Below, piece after piece: positions 1-7,454 of a stretch of 12,550 nucleotides of DNA. Each line of letters starts with the position of its first letter. The stretch's first letter is position 1. Made by a program: the position numbers and the translations under genes. The notes under the pieces were generated by a model that did no database searches, was not told the origin of the DNA, and saw nothing but the letters and a program-made list of their open reading frames with translations. This stretch comes from a bacterium (lineage in GTDB: Bacteria > Cyanobacteriota > Sericytochromatia > S15B-MN24 > VGJW01): the NCBI GenBank assembly GCA_021790035.1, contig JAJYIO010000026.1, forward strand, positions 1 to 12,550, read 5' to 3'.

Positions 1-393
1 CGCGAGGTCCTGGGCCTGGCCTATGCCGCTGCTCGCCGGCCGGATGCCGCGAGGGCGGTTTTTCGCACCCTCTTGGCAGAAGATCCGGGCAACGCCCTGG
101 CCACCGCGGCCCTCAAGCGTCTGGCGCCGCCTCCGATCGATCGCGTCCTGGATGGGGTGGCGGCTGGCTTGAAGGGCGAGCTGGCGGTCATGTTTGCCCG
201 TCTGCGCCAGGGGCCGGTGACCGAGGCCGAGCTGGCCGAGGCCTTGAACCAGGCGGGCTATCGCCGCGTCCTTCTCAAGGCGCTGGTTCGCGAGCTGGCT
301 TCCCGCACCCAGGTCGGGGCCGTGCCCCTGGTACGTGTCAGCCCCGAGTCCCTGTCGCTCGATCTGGCCACCCTCGATGCCCAGCCCCGATGA
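1..393 (+). CDS. C-terminal fragment of a TPR-like/helical protein upstream of the ATPase-helicase pair
   Basis: The frame is open from the first base to a TGA at 391-393, so this is the last 130 residues of a gene that starts outside the window. The first 40 or so residues read like a tetratricopeptide repeat (LGLAYAAARRPDAARAVF, then a DPGNALA turn). After a Pro-rich joint comes a helical region of about 70 residues (TEAELAEALNQAGYRRVLLK), which could be a small winged-helix-like domain; this is inference. The next gene starts 10 bases after the stop, so co-transcription with the BrxD-type ATPase and helicase is likely. I cannot name the family. Proteins with TerB domains can accompany this kind of ATPase and helicase, but I see no clear TerB signature in the visible part. 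A TTG at 73 could be mistaken for a start, but the frame runs through it. Confidence 0.75.
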   Translation, partial: REVLGLAYAAARRPDAARAVFRTLLAEDPGNALATAALKRLAPPPIDRVLDGVAAGLKGELAVMFARLRQGPVTEAELAEALNQAGYRRVLLKALVRELASRTQVGAVPLVRVSPESLSLDLATLDAQPR

Positions 394-397
394 GGAA
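392..397 (+). promoter_or_regulatory. Ribosome binding site fixing the ATPase start at 404
   Basis: GAGGAA lies 6 bases before the ATG at 404 and overlaps the upstream stop codon. This favours 404 over the in-frame GTG at 335, which lies inside the upstream gene and has no comparable site. Confidence 0.7.
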
Positions 398-403
398 TTC
401 CGC

Positions 404-2056
404 ATGGACCCGATGATGGAGACCGATATGCTCGAGACGGAATCGCCGAGCCTGGCGATCGAGCCGCCGCTTCCGGATCCTCCCGGCGACATCGCCCCTG
501 AGACGGCCGAGGTCGCAGACGCCGACTTCATGGATGCCGACATGGCCCCTGACGTCACAGATGCTTCGCTGGCAGCCGAGATGGCCGAGGTCGCAGACGC
601 CGACCCCATGGATGCCGAGCCAGCCCATGAAGTCTCGGATGCCGAGATGGCCCCTGACGTCGCAGATGCCCCGCTGGCAGCCGAGATGGCCCCTGACGTC
701 GCAGATGCTGATCCGGCGCCGGCCGCATCCCTGGAGCTCCGGTCTCGCGAGGATCGCTTCCTGGCCGAGGGCATCATCCGCGCCCTCAAGCTCGGCCTGG
801 TGCCCCAACGCGGGATCGAGCGGATCGTCGTCGGGCGCGAACGCGAGGCTCAGCAGCTGCGGCGGGATCTCGACTACACGGTCTCGGGTGGGTCCGGAAT
901 CAAGTTCCTGTCGGGCGATTACGGGTCGGGCAAGACCTTCATGTGCAGCCTCGTGCGCGAGGAGGCCTGGCAGCGGAACATGGTCGTCAGCGTGGTCGAA
1001 CTGGGGCGCAACGCGCCGCTCTATCGCCTCGACGCCGTCTACCGGCAGATCATGGCGGGTCTGCGCACCCGGGAGCTGCCGTATGCCCCGGCATTCGACT
1101 ACCTGATCCAGCAGTGGCTCTTCGGCCTGGAGCAGGAGGTCCAGACCGAGAATAACCTCGATCCGCTGGTCGACGCCGACCGCGAGCGCATCGGCGAGCT
1201 GGTGGGCCAGCGCATCAATGCCCACCTGGCCAAGGTGAGCGTCTTCGACTCGTCGTTCGCCAACGCGTTCCGCGGGTATTACGCAGCCCAGATGCGGGGC
1301 GACTCGATGACGGCCGATGCGGCGCTGGGGTGGCTGCGCGGCGAGCAGAACATCCCGCAGGAGCTCAAGGGCAAGTTCCACATCAAGGGCGGGGTCAACA
1401 AGGACAACGCCTTTGCCTTCCTGCGCGCGATGATCGCCCTCGTGGTCTCGATCGGCTATGCCGGCCTGGTCGTGATCCTCGACGAGACCGAGCTGATCCG
1501 CAGCGTCAACCGGGCCGACGCCCGCCGGGCCGCCTACGAGAACCTCAAGCTCCTCGCGGACGCGGCGGGCCAGGGGGCGCTGGGCCACTGCTACGTCCTG
1601 GTGACCGGAACGCCCGAGCTGTTCAGCGATCCGCAGAAGGGCATCCCGAGCTACCCGGCTCTGGCCGATCGCCTGCGCTCTCGCCATCCGGCCGTCGAGG
1701 GGCGGGCCGTGACCGAGGTGCGCGGAGCCATCCTGCAGCTCGACGGGTTCAGCGCGGAGCGGCTGGTGGAGATCGCCCGGAAGGTGCGCGACATCCACGG
1801 CTTCGCCTTCGACTGGGAGCCGCGCCATCGGCTCGATCTGCGGGTCCTCAAGGATCTCGGCGGCCGCCTGTCGGCCAAGCTGGGTCAGGAGGCACGTACC
1901 TTTCCCCGCGGCTTCCTGAAGACCATGGTCGACATCCTCGACATCTGCGAGCAGGATCCGACCTACGATCCGCGGTCGGACTTCGCGCCCGATCGCGAGG
2001 CCGTGGCCGCCATCGCTTCGGTCGAGAAGACCGAGGCCCACCTGCTGGATTTTTGA
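404..2056 (+). CDS. BrxC/BrxD-type P-loop ATPase (DUF2791 family) with acidic repeat N-terminus
   Basis: The protein is 550 residues. Walker A is GDYGSGKT at residues 171-178, preceded by the strand FLS. Walker B is LVVILDE ending at Asp360-Glu361, followed by TELIR. The core after about residue 110 (RFLAEGIIRALKLGLVPQRGIERIVVGRE and the GSGKTF loop) matches the BREX system ATP-binding family called BrxC/BrxD. These are AAA-like ATPases thought to work on DNA or on partner proteins in phage defence. Residues about 35-105 are a low-complexity acidic region built from repeated A-D-V-A-D-A type units, which is not expected in the family. The Lhr-like helicase follows after 60 bases, the same neighbour order as brxD-brxHI in BREX type 2. 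The size suits BrxD better than the much larger BrxC. The family call is firm; the system it belongs to is inferred. Confidence 0.85.
   Translation: MDPMMETDMLETESPSLAIEPPLPDPPGDIAPETAEVADADFMDADMAPDVTDASLAAEMAEVADADPMDAEPAHEVSDAEMAPDVADAPLAAEMAPDVADADPAPAASLELRSREDRFLAEGIIRALKLGLVPQRGIERIVVGREREAQQLRRDLDYTVSGGSGIKFLSGDYGSGKTFMCSLVREEAWQRNMVVSVVELGRNAPLYRLDAVYRQIMAGLRTRELPYAPAFDYLIQQWLFGLEQEVQTENNLDPLVDADRERIGELVGQRINAHLAKVSVFDSSFANAFRGYYAAQMRGDSMTADAALGWLRGEQNIPQELKGKFHIKGGVNKDNAFAFLRAMIALVVSIGYAGLVVILDETELIRSVNRADARRAAYENLKLLADAAGQGALGHCYVLVTGTPELFSDPQKGIPSYPALADRLRSRHPAVEGRAVTEVRGAILQLDGFSAERLVEIARKVRDIHGFAFDWEPRHRLDLRVLKDLGGRLSAKLGQEARTFPRGFLKTMVDILDICEQDPTYDPRSDFAPDREAVAAIASVEKTEAHLLDF
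506..708 (+). repeat. In-frame acidic repeats in the ATPase gene
   Basis: A 78-base (26-codon) unit begins at 506 with AEVADADFMDA and recurs at 584 as AEVADADPMDA, the second copy carrying a 9-codon insertion. A shorter piece encoding MAPDVADA occurs three times (near 543, 648 and 687; the first copy has T for the first A). Copies are nearly identical at the DNA level, suggesting recent slippage or duplication. The encoded segment is almost all Ala, Asp, Glu, Met, Pro and Val and is likely disordered and strongly negative. Confidence 0.8.
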
Positions 2057-2116
2057 TGCCCTCAGGCCTGGAAGGTGAAAGGCGGCGTTGCCGCCCCTGG
2101 ATGTGGTGAATTTCTT

Positions 2117-4336
2117 ATGAAGCCCCCCCCTGCGGTCGATCCCGTGATGCGTCTCGTGCCGCTCCTCCGCGGCCGTGTGGCCGAGCGTCTGGGCTGGGCC
2201 GATTTGCGGACGGCGCAGAAACTCGCCATCGACCCCATCCTCGACGGTCACAACACGCTCATCCTGGCACCGACGGCCGGCGGCAAGACCGAGGCCGCCT
2301 TCTTGCCTCTGCTCTCGGCCCTGTATGACGAGAAGGCGGTGGCGATCTCCGGGCTCTACGTCTCGCCCCTCAAGGCCCTGCTCAACAACCAGCAGCCGCG
2401 CCTGGCGGCCCTTGCGGACATGGTGGGGCGCACCGTCTTCTGCTGGCACGGTGACGTCGACGATACCGAAAAGGACGGATTTCGCCGCGATCCCGCGGAC
2501 CTGCTGATGATCACGCCGGAAAGCCTCGAGGGATGGCTCCTGGCGGGTCGAGACCGCATGTTCTCCGAGCTGCGGGCCATCGTCGTGGACGAGGCGCACG
2601 CCTTTGCGGGCAGCGAGCGGGGCGATCACCTGCTCTCGCTGATCGAGCGCTGTGCCGCCGCGTCGCGGCACGATGTCCAGCGCATCGGACTCTCGGCGAC
2701 GCTCGGCAACCCCGAGGCTTTGCTCGCCTGGCTGTCGGGGCCCAGCCGCCGGCCGCAGACGGTCGTCGATCCCCCGCGTGGCGGCATCCGGCGCTACTTC
2801 ACGCTCAAGTACGTCGGCGGCGGCGATCCATCGGCCATCGCGGCCGTGGCGGCGCCCTTCGCCGCGGGCAAGGCCACGATGTTCTTCACCGACTCGAGGC
2901 GGCAGACCGAGGCCCTGCGCCCGGCCCTGGCCGCGTGCGGCATTCCGGTCAAGGTCCACCACGCCAGCGTCGATCGCCGCCTGCGCGAGCAGGCCGAGCA
3001 GGGCATCCAGCGCGATGCGTCGTGCCTCCTGTGCACGAGCACCATGGAGCTCGGCGTGGACGTCGGCGACCTCGATGCCGTCTTGCAGCTCGACGCGCCG
3101 ACCTCGGTCGCCTCCTTCCTCCAGCGGATGGGTCGCAGCGGTCGACGCGGCGAGCCGGGCCAGATGGTCGTCCTGGCCGATGATCCCGAGGGGTTCCTGC
3201 GGGCGATCGCCCTGACCGAGCTGGCGCGACGCCGCTGGGTCGAGCCGGTCATGCTGACCCGGCGGTCGTGGGGCCCTTATGTGCACCAGATCCTGGCGAT
3301 GGTGGTCGCGGCGGGACGCCTGGATGCGGCGGCGGGCTTTTGTCAGCTGTCGCGCTGCTGGGCGTTCTCTGGCATTCGCGAGGCGGAGTTCGGGGCCCTG
3401 GTCGATCACCTCTGCGGGCTGGGCCTGCTCGAGCGCGTCCGCCACCAGATCCAGCTCGGCTTCGGCGCCGAAGAGGAGTTCGGCGATCGCGGGTTCGCCG
3501 CGCTGTGTGCGGTGTTCGACGGGGGCGCGCCCCAGGTCGCGGTCGAGGCGGGCGGCGAGGCCATCGGAAGCCTGGATCGCGGCTTCGCGCGCAGGCTGAC
3601 TCGGGGGGCGGCCTTCAACCTGGCGGGCAACACATGGAAGGCCGGCGCGCTGGACTTGCAGCGTGGCAAGCTTTCGGTGGCAGCGGGAGATGCCGCCGAG
3701 ATCGGTGCGTTGCCGTCGTGGCGCGGAGCTCCATCCACCGCGATGGCGGCCGAGGTGGCATCCGAGATCCGGGCGATCCTGCTCGGCGCCCCGGCGCCGG
3801 ATTACCTCGATCCCCCCGAGCGAGAGCAACTCGAAGAGCTCCGGGACCTGGCCGTCTCGGCCGGCCTGGCGGAGGCGACGGTTCCCGTAGAGATCGGCAG
3901 CTCCCGTCTGGTGCTGTGGACCCTCGCCGGCGAGCGGATCAACGCCGTGCTGGGAACGGCAGTGTCTCTCGAGCTCGAGTGCAAGGCCTCGTGGACGTGG
4001 AGCCGGATCGTGCTGCGGCTGGCTCCCGGCGAAGCCGCGGGCCGGGCGGCTGGTAGCAGGGTGGCTGGTGGCCGAGGGGCTGCCGCGTTTGAGCAGATGG
4101 AGGCCGCCTGGGAGCGGCTGGGGGCCGCTGGGCTGTCCCGGGGCGAACGGAGTCGGATCCTCGCGGCGATTCCCGATCGCACGGGATCGAGGTTCACGCG
4201 ATACCTGCCCGATGAGCTGGCCAGCGAGGTCAAGGCGGCGGCCTTGGTCGACATCGACGGGGCCGCGGCGTTCGCCAGCGTCCATCGTCTGGCCGAGGGT
4301 GGGGCAGTGCTGGGGGCCCGATCGGAAGCAGGATAG
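2117..4336 (+). CDS. Lhr-like superfamily 2 DEAH-box helicase
   Basis: The protein is 739 residues from the ATG at 2117. Helicase motifs occur in order: APTAGGKTEA with the Walker A Lys at 57, DEAH at 158-161, SATLGN from residue 193, the second-lobe motif STMELGVDVGDLDAV, and motif VI QRMGRSGRR at 336-344. The ELGVDVGDLDAV and QRxGRSGRR forms and the SATLGN motif are typical of Lhr-type ATP-dependent nucleic acid helicases. The C-terminal half (about residues 380-739) would hold winged-helix and accessory domains but is not recognisable in detail. A weak GGTGA lies 7 bases before 2117. A GTG at 2075 would add 14 residues but has no better ribosome site. It directly follows the BrxD-type ATPase, as BrxHI does in BREX type 2. 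A general DNA-repair Lhr role cannot be excluded. Confidence 0.88.
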   Translation: MKPPPAVDPVMRLVPLLRGRVAERLGWADLRTAQKLAIDPILDGHNTLILAPTAGGKTEAAFLPLLSALYDEKAVAISGLYVSPLKALLNNQQPRLAALADMVGRTVFCWHGDVDDTEKDGFRRDPADLLMITPESLEGWLLAGRDRMFSELRAIVVDEAHAFAGSERGDHLLSLIERCAAASRHDVQRIGLSATLGNPEALLAWLSGPSRRPQTVVDPPRGGIRRYFTLKYVGGGDPSAIAAVAAPFAAGKATMFFTDSRRQTEALRPALAACGIPVKVHHASVDRRLREQAEQGIQRDASCLLCTSTMELGVDVGDLDAVLQLDAPTSVASFLQRMGRSGRRGEPGQMVVLADDPEGFLRAIALTELARRRWVEPVMLTRRSWGPYVHQILAMVVAAGRLDAAAGFCQLSRCWAFSGIREAEFGALVDHLCGLGLLERVRHQIQLGFGAEEEFGDRGFAALCAVFDGGAPQVAVEAGGEAIGSLDRGFARRLTRGAAFNLAGNTWKAGALDLQRGKLSVAAGDAAEIGALPSWRGAPSTAMAAEVASEIRAILLGAPAPDYLDPPEREQLEELRDLAVSAGLAEATVPVEIGSSRLVLWTLAGERINAVLGTAVSLELECKASWTWSRIVLRLAPGEAAGRAAGSRVAGGRGAAAFEQMEAAWERLGAAGLSRGERSRILAAIPDRTGSRFTRYLPDELASEVKAAALVDIDGAAAFASVHRLAEGGAVLGARSEAG

Positions 4337-4558
4337 GCCGGACAGGCCTTGCATGTAACGCTGGCCGGTCTCGGCTATCCGCACAACGACCTCGAGGACC
4401 GCCGGACGAGCGCCCGGCTGAGCCGCGCATCGCCATGGAGCGCGCCGACCTGAACCAGAAGAAGCAGGGAGTCGAGGCCACGGTGCCAGCGACCACTTTT
4501 GTGAAGCCCCTTCGAGTTTTCGCATAGGAATGCTACCAAGCGGGCAAATAGTTATTAC
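4337..4558. other. Gap between helicase and Gly/Ala-rich protein gene
   Basis: These 222 bases hold no convincing gene. One 30-codon frame, 4435-4527, is open (MERADLNQKKQGVEA...), but nothing supports it. The last 60 bases are clearly more A+T-rich than the surroundings, as expected of a promoter region, but I cannot place a good -35/-10 pair. Confidence 0.45.
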
Positions 4559-5593
4559 ATGGCCACGATCCGAGACAGCCGAGGAACCACCTGCAAGGTG
4601 GCTCCCGCTGGCTCTTACCCGCCCGGGAGTCGCCTGGCGTGGCCGGGGACGCTCGACCTCGGCCTCGCGCAGAGCCAGCTGGTCCTCTCTCCCGAGGCCA
4701 GAACCCATCATGCGGCCGGGCCCGAGAACTCGACCGCGGCGTCTCCGTTTGACGTGCGATCGGCCAAGAACGGGTCCAAGAACGCCAAGGACGTCGCGTC
4801 CGCGCCGTCCAAGATCAGCGCGCTGGTCAAGCTCGTCAAGGAATTGAAGGACTTCGAGGAAGTCGGCGGCGAGACGGCCAGCGCGGCCGAAGGCGCCGAG
4901 GTCGCCACCGAGGAGATCGAGGAAGAGGTCGAGACGGCTGAAGCCAGCGGCAGCGCCGCTGGTGTCGCACCGGTGGCCGCAGCGGGCAGCACGGCCGAGG
5001 CCGCGGCAGCCGGAGCCCCTGCCCCGGTGGAAGGCAGCGCGATCGGCAAGGCTGGCGCGTTCTTCAAGACCGGCCTGGGGATCCTCGGGACGGCGGCAGG
5101 GGCTGCGCAGGCCGCTTATGGCGGCACCGAGCTGCGCGATGGCAAGACTCTCAACGGCGCGGCCGACATCCTCGGGGGGGGGCTCAACCTGACCGCAGGC
5201 GTCTCGCAGCTGTCGTCGACGGTCAGCGGCGGCGTGGCCGGTGCGCTCCGGTCCGTCGGGGCGGTCGACGCGATCGGGTCCAAGGTTCCGGTCGCCGGTC
5301 CGCTCGCGGGCGCGGCGGCCGTCATCGGCGGCGGCGTGCAGATATACCAGGGCTTCGAACAGCACAACAGCGAGAAGGCGGCTCTTGGCGGCGTCAAGGC
5401 CGTCGCGGGCGGCATCATGGTGGCCGGAGCCTTCCTGGACGGCACCATCGCCGGGGCCCCCGCGGGAGTCGCTCTGAATGCCGCGGGCGGCGTCATGCTG
5501 CTCGGGGCCGCCGCATGGGAAAACCGCAAGTCCATCGAGGGCTGGGTCTCGTCGGGGAGCAGCTGGGTCGGCCACGAGCTCAGCCAGCTCTAG
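4559..5593 (+). CDS. Gly/Ala-rich protein with glycine-zipper-like segments, unknown function
   Basis: This 344-residue protein is not recognised. Residues 1-75 are polar with no signal peptide. Residues about 80-125 are charged and probably helical (SALVKLVKELKDFEEV, then a very acidic stretch). An Ala/Pro/Ser linker follows to about 155. From 160 to the end it is rich in small residues, with hydrophobic glycine-patterned stretches near 163-187, 243-263, 276-293 and 297-320, interrupted by polar turns (ELRDGKTLNG at 191-200, EQHNSEKA at 267-274, ENRKSIEGW at 321-329). Such patterns are seen in membrane-inserting toxins, secretion-system effectors and some structural proteins. It lies on the same strand as the ATPase and helicase but behind a 222-base gap, so it may have its own promoter. 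No Shine-Dalgarno site is evident before 4559 (GCAAATAGTTATTAC precedes the ATG), so the transcript may be leaderless or the start may lie further in. It resembles the protein starting at 11358. Confidence 0.7.
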   Translation: MATIRDSRGTTCKVAPAGSYPPGSRLAWPGTLDLGLAQSQLVLSPEARTHHAAGPENSTAASPFDVRSAKNGSKNAKDVASAPSKISALVKLVKELKDFEEVGGETASAAEGAEVATEEIEEEVETAEASGSAAGVAPVAAAGSTAEAAAAGAPAPVEGSAIGKAGAFFKTGLGILGTAAGAAQAAYGGTELRDGKTLNGAADILGGGLNLTAGVSQLSSTVSGGVAGALRSVGAVDAIGSKVPVAGPLAGAAAVIGGGVQIYQGFEQHNSEKAALGGVKAVAGGIMVAGAFLDGTIAGAPAGVALNAAGGVMLLGAAAWENRKSIEGWVSSGSSWVGHELSQL

Positions 5594-5603
5594 GCTTGTT
5601 TCA

Positions 5604-5698
5604 GGTTGACCTGACCCCGGCTTACGCCCGCGCCCCCTCGCCCCACGTACAGAAGTACGCTTCGGCTTCTTGCGGGCGCGCTCGGGTTCAAGTCAGCC
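5604..5698. terminator. Long imperfect hairpin between convergent genes, possible bidirectional terminator or palindromic element
   Basis: The left arm 5604-5631 (GGTTGACCTGACCCCGG, then CGCCCGC) pairs with the right arm 5672-5698 (GCGGGCG, then CGGGTTCAAGTCAGCC). That gives about 23-25 base pairs, counting wobble, with two or three mismatches and a small internal loop. The loop contains a second perfect stem, CGTAC-AGAA-GTACG, at 5646-5659. The element begins 10 bases after the stop of the 4559-5593 gene, and its right arm covers the last codons and stop of the methyltransferase. There is no clear T-run on either strand, so it may be a palindromic intergenic repeat rather than a simple intrinsic terminator. 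Confidence 0.6.
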
Positions 5699-7454
5699 GG
5701 CAGTCGGTCTCGATGGCACGGCCGATCTCGGTCAGCCAGGCCTCCAGATCGACTTGTTGCGGCTTGCCTGCCGGCTTGCGCCAAGAGACCACGCGGTCGT
5801 GGCGGGCCTTCTTGGTCGGCTTCAGGCGGTTGTAGGATTTCTGCGCCGGCTCGAGGATGACGGTGCCGCCTGGCTCGAACCCGGCCTCGACCAGGAGCGT
5901 GCCCAGGTCCCCCCAGGCCGATAGGTTCGTGGCGGCGAAGCACAAGGACAGCCACGCCCCGGGTTTGAGCACGCGCCGCATCTCGGCCAGGGCCGCGCCC
6001 ATGCCGGACTTCCAGTGGTCGAGGGTCAGGTGGCGCGTCCGGTTGATGACGATCTCGTCGCCATGCCAGGAGGTGTCGAGCTCGAGCCAGGATTCCCACA
6101 GGAAGTTGAGCTCGGCATATTGCACGGCGTCAAGGTAGGGTGGATCGGTGAAGATGTAGTCGATGCACCCGTCCGATAGGGGCAGTCGACGCGCGTCGGC
6201 TCGGGCGATGCAGGGTCCGGGTGGCCTCCGAGCGGGCGCGACCTCGGCCCGGCCTATTCCCCCCGGCACCGCCTGGACTGCATCGCCCGCTGCCAGAAGG
6301 TCCCCATCTGCCAGCATGGCCTTGCCGGCCAGCACGGCCTCGACTCGTCGGGTGAAGCCGCTGAAGACGTTCCGCTCGACGAAACGGCGCGGCACGTAGT
6401 ACGTCCCCTTGGCGTAGCCGCCACCCCCCTCGCGGACCTGCTGCATGGTGGTGGCCGAGAACACGTGGGCGCTGAACGCGAAAAGCAAGACATCGCGGGC
6501 GTCGGGATCTTCCACCTCCCCGATCGCCTCGAGCAGGGCCGCCATCGCACGCAGGTTCCGGGGCGTGAATAGCTCATCCACCGTCTCGAAGCTCGAGGTC
6601 CCGTTGCGCCAAGTGTCTCCCCAAGGGCCGTCGCGGTGCATCATCCGGACCGTCGGGAATCGACTCGAAACCGGGCTGCGCCCGATGGTGGCGAGTTCGG
6701 CTCGATCGCGATCGGTCGCCGGTCGCCGGGCCTTTCCACAACCTCGGCAGCGGTATGCGATCTCCGTCGGCACGGGTGCCGAGCGCGGCTCCCCGTGGTC
6801 ATAGAACGTCGCGGTCAGTTCGGCGATTCCGCCACAGCAGTCGCAGGGCGTGGCATACAGCCGCCCGATCATCGCGACCTGGCCGAAGGACGCGGCGGGA
6901 TCGCGCCCATCCGGGTCGCTTGCATTCTGGCTCTGCGCCGGGCCTTCGAGCTGGCCGAGGTTGCCCGCAATCTGGCTCGCCAGTGCGTTCCCGGGGCAGC
7001 CGAGGTCCCCCGCGGCGGCGATCAGATCGCGGTCGGAAAGAGCGCGAGCGCGGGCCAGGACCTGGCCGAGGGCGGAGCGCACTCGGTCCGGGTCCGCCGG
7101 CTCGCTGTAGTGCCGGGCTATGAAGACCGCCGCTGGCGATCGGTCGAGGGCGATGGCAGGGCGGCCCTCCTGGCTGGCGATCGCCGCCGTGCCTCCCGAG
7201 CCGCAGAAGGGATCGAGCACCAGGTCGCCAGGTCGCGTATGGTGGCGGATGAAGGCGCGAATCGCGTCGTGCGGCTTCTTGGACCAGTAGGCGTGCATGC
7301 CGTAGAGCGCGCCGGTCTTCGAGCAGGCCAGAGGCCCTGCGAGCGGAACGACGTCCAGCGGCGGCTCCGCGTGCGCGCAGCGCTTCGAGTAGCTGGCCGG
7401 ATCTCCTGCGACCCCGGCGGCAGGGAACATCGGCGATCGAGCGGGTGCGGTCAT
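5688..7454 (-). CDS. DNA methyltransferase (amino group type) with internal Zn-ribbon
   Basis: The protein is 588 residues. The N-terminal part has AYWSKKPHDAI (motif X-like, 55-65) and then the AdoMet-binding motif LDPFCGSGGT (80-89). The catalytic motif TDPPY lies far downstream at 436-440, followed by LDAVQYAELNFLWESWL. This order, binding motif, then long insert, then DPPY, is that of alpha-type N6-adenine or N4-cytosine methyltransferases. The DPPYxDAxxYAEL form resembles the adenine-specific methylases with a Zn-ribbon (COG1743-like). In the insert, Cys204-x2-Cys207 and Cys236-x2-Cys239 could bind zinc, and this region probably reads the target sequence. A late motif RRVLKPGAWL (493-502) is typical of the fold. 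It faces the 4559-5593 gene and diverges from hemE. No nuclease gene is adjacent, so it may be an orphan or work with a distant partner. The start at 7454 has only a weak GAGCACC before it, so Met9 or Met53 are alternatives. Confidence 0.88.
   Translation of the reverse strand: MTAPARSPMFPAAGVAGDPASYSKRCAHAEPPLDVVPLAGPLACSKTGALYGMHAYWSKKPHDAIRAFIRHHTRPGDLVLDPFCGSGGTAAIASQEGRPAIALDRSPAAVFIARHYSEPADPDRVRSALGQVLARARALSDRDLIAAAGDLGCPGNALASQIAGNLGQLEGPAQSQNASDPDGRDPAASFGQVAMIGRLYATPCDCCGGIAELTATFYDHGEPRSAPVPTEIAYRCRGCGKARRPATDRDRAELATIGRSPVSSRFPTVRMMHRDGPWGDTWRNGTSSFETVDELFTPRNLRAMAALLEAIGEVEDPDARDVLLFAFSAHVFSATTMQQVREGGGGYAKGTYYVPRRFVERNVFSGFTRRVEAVLAGKAMLADGDLLAAGDAVQAVPGGIGRAEVAPARRPPGPCIARADARRLPLSDGCIDYIFTDPPYLDAVQYAELNFLWESWLELDTSWHGDEIVINRTRHLTLDHWKSGMGAALAEMRRVLKPGAWLSLCFAATNLSAWGDLGTLLVEAGFEPGGTVILEPAQKSYNRLKPTKKARHDRVVSWRKPAGKPQQVDLEAWLTEIGRAIETDCRLT

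Noticed and set aside
4045..4073. Tandem GGCTGGT-type sequence within the helicase gene
   Set aside because: It is a short, in-frame Gly/Ala-rich linker (about residues 643-653) with only two imperfect copies. It may be a local slippage event but carries no clear function.
4435..4527. A 30-codon frame in the gap after the helicase
   Set aside because: It has no ribosome site and no recognisable product, and is too short to support on sequence alone.
338..5575. A 1745-codon open frame on the minus strand across the ATPase, helicase and Gly/Ala-rich genes
   Set aside because: It is antisense to clearly recognisable ATPase and helicase motifs. Its product is Arg/Gly/Asp-rich without domain features, as expected of an antisense shadow in GC-rich DNA.
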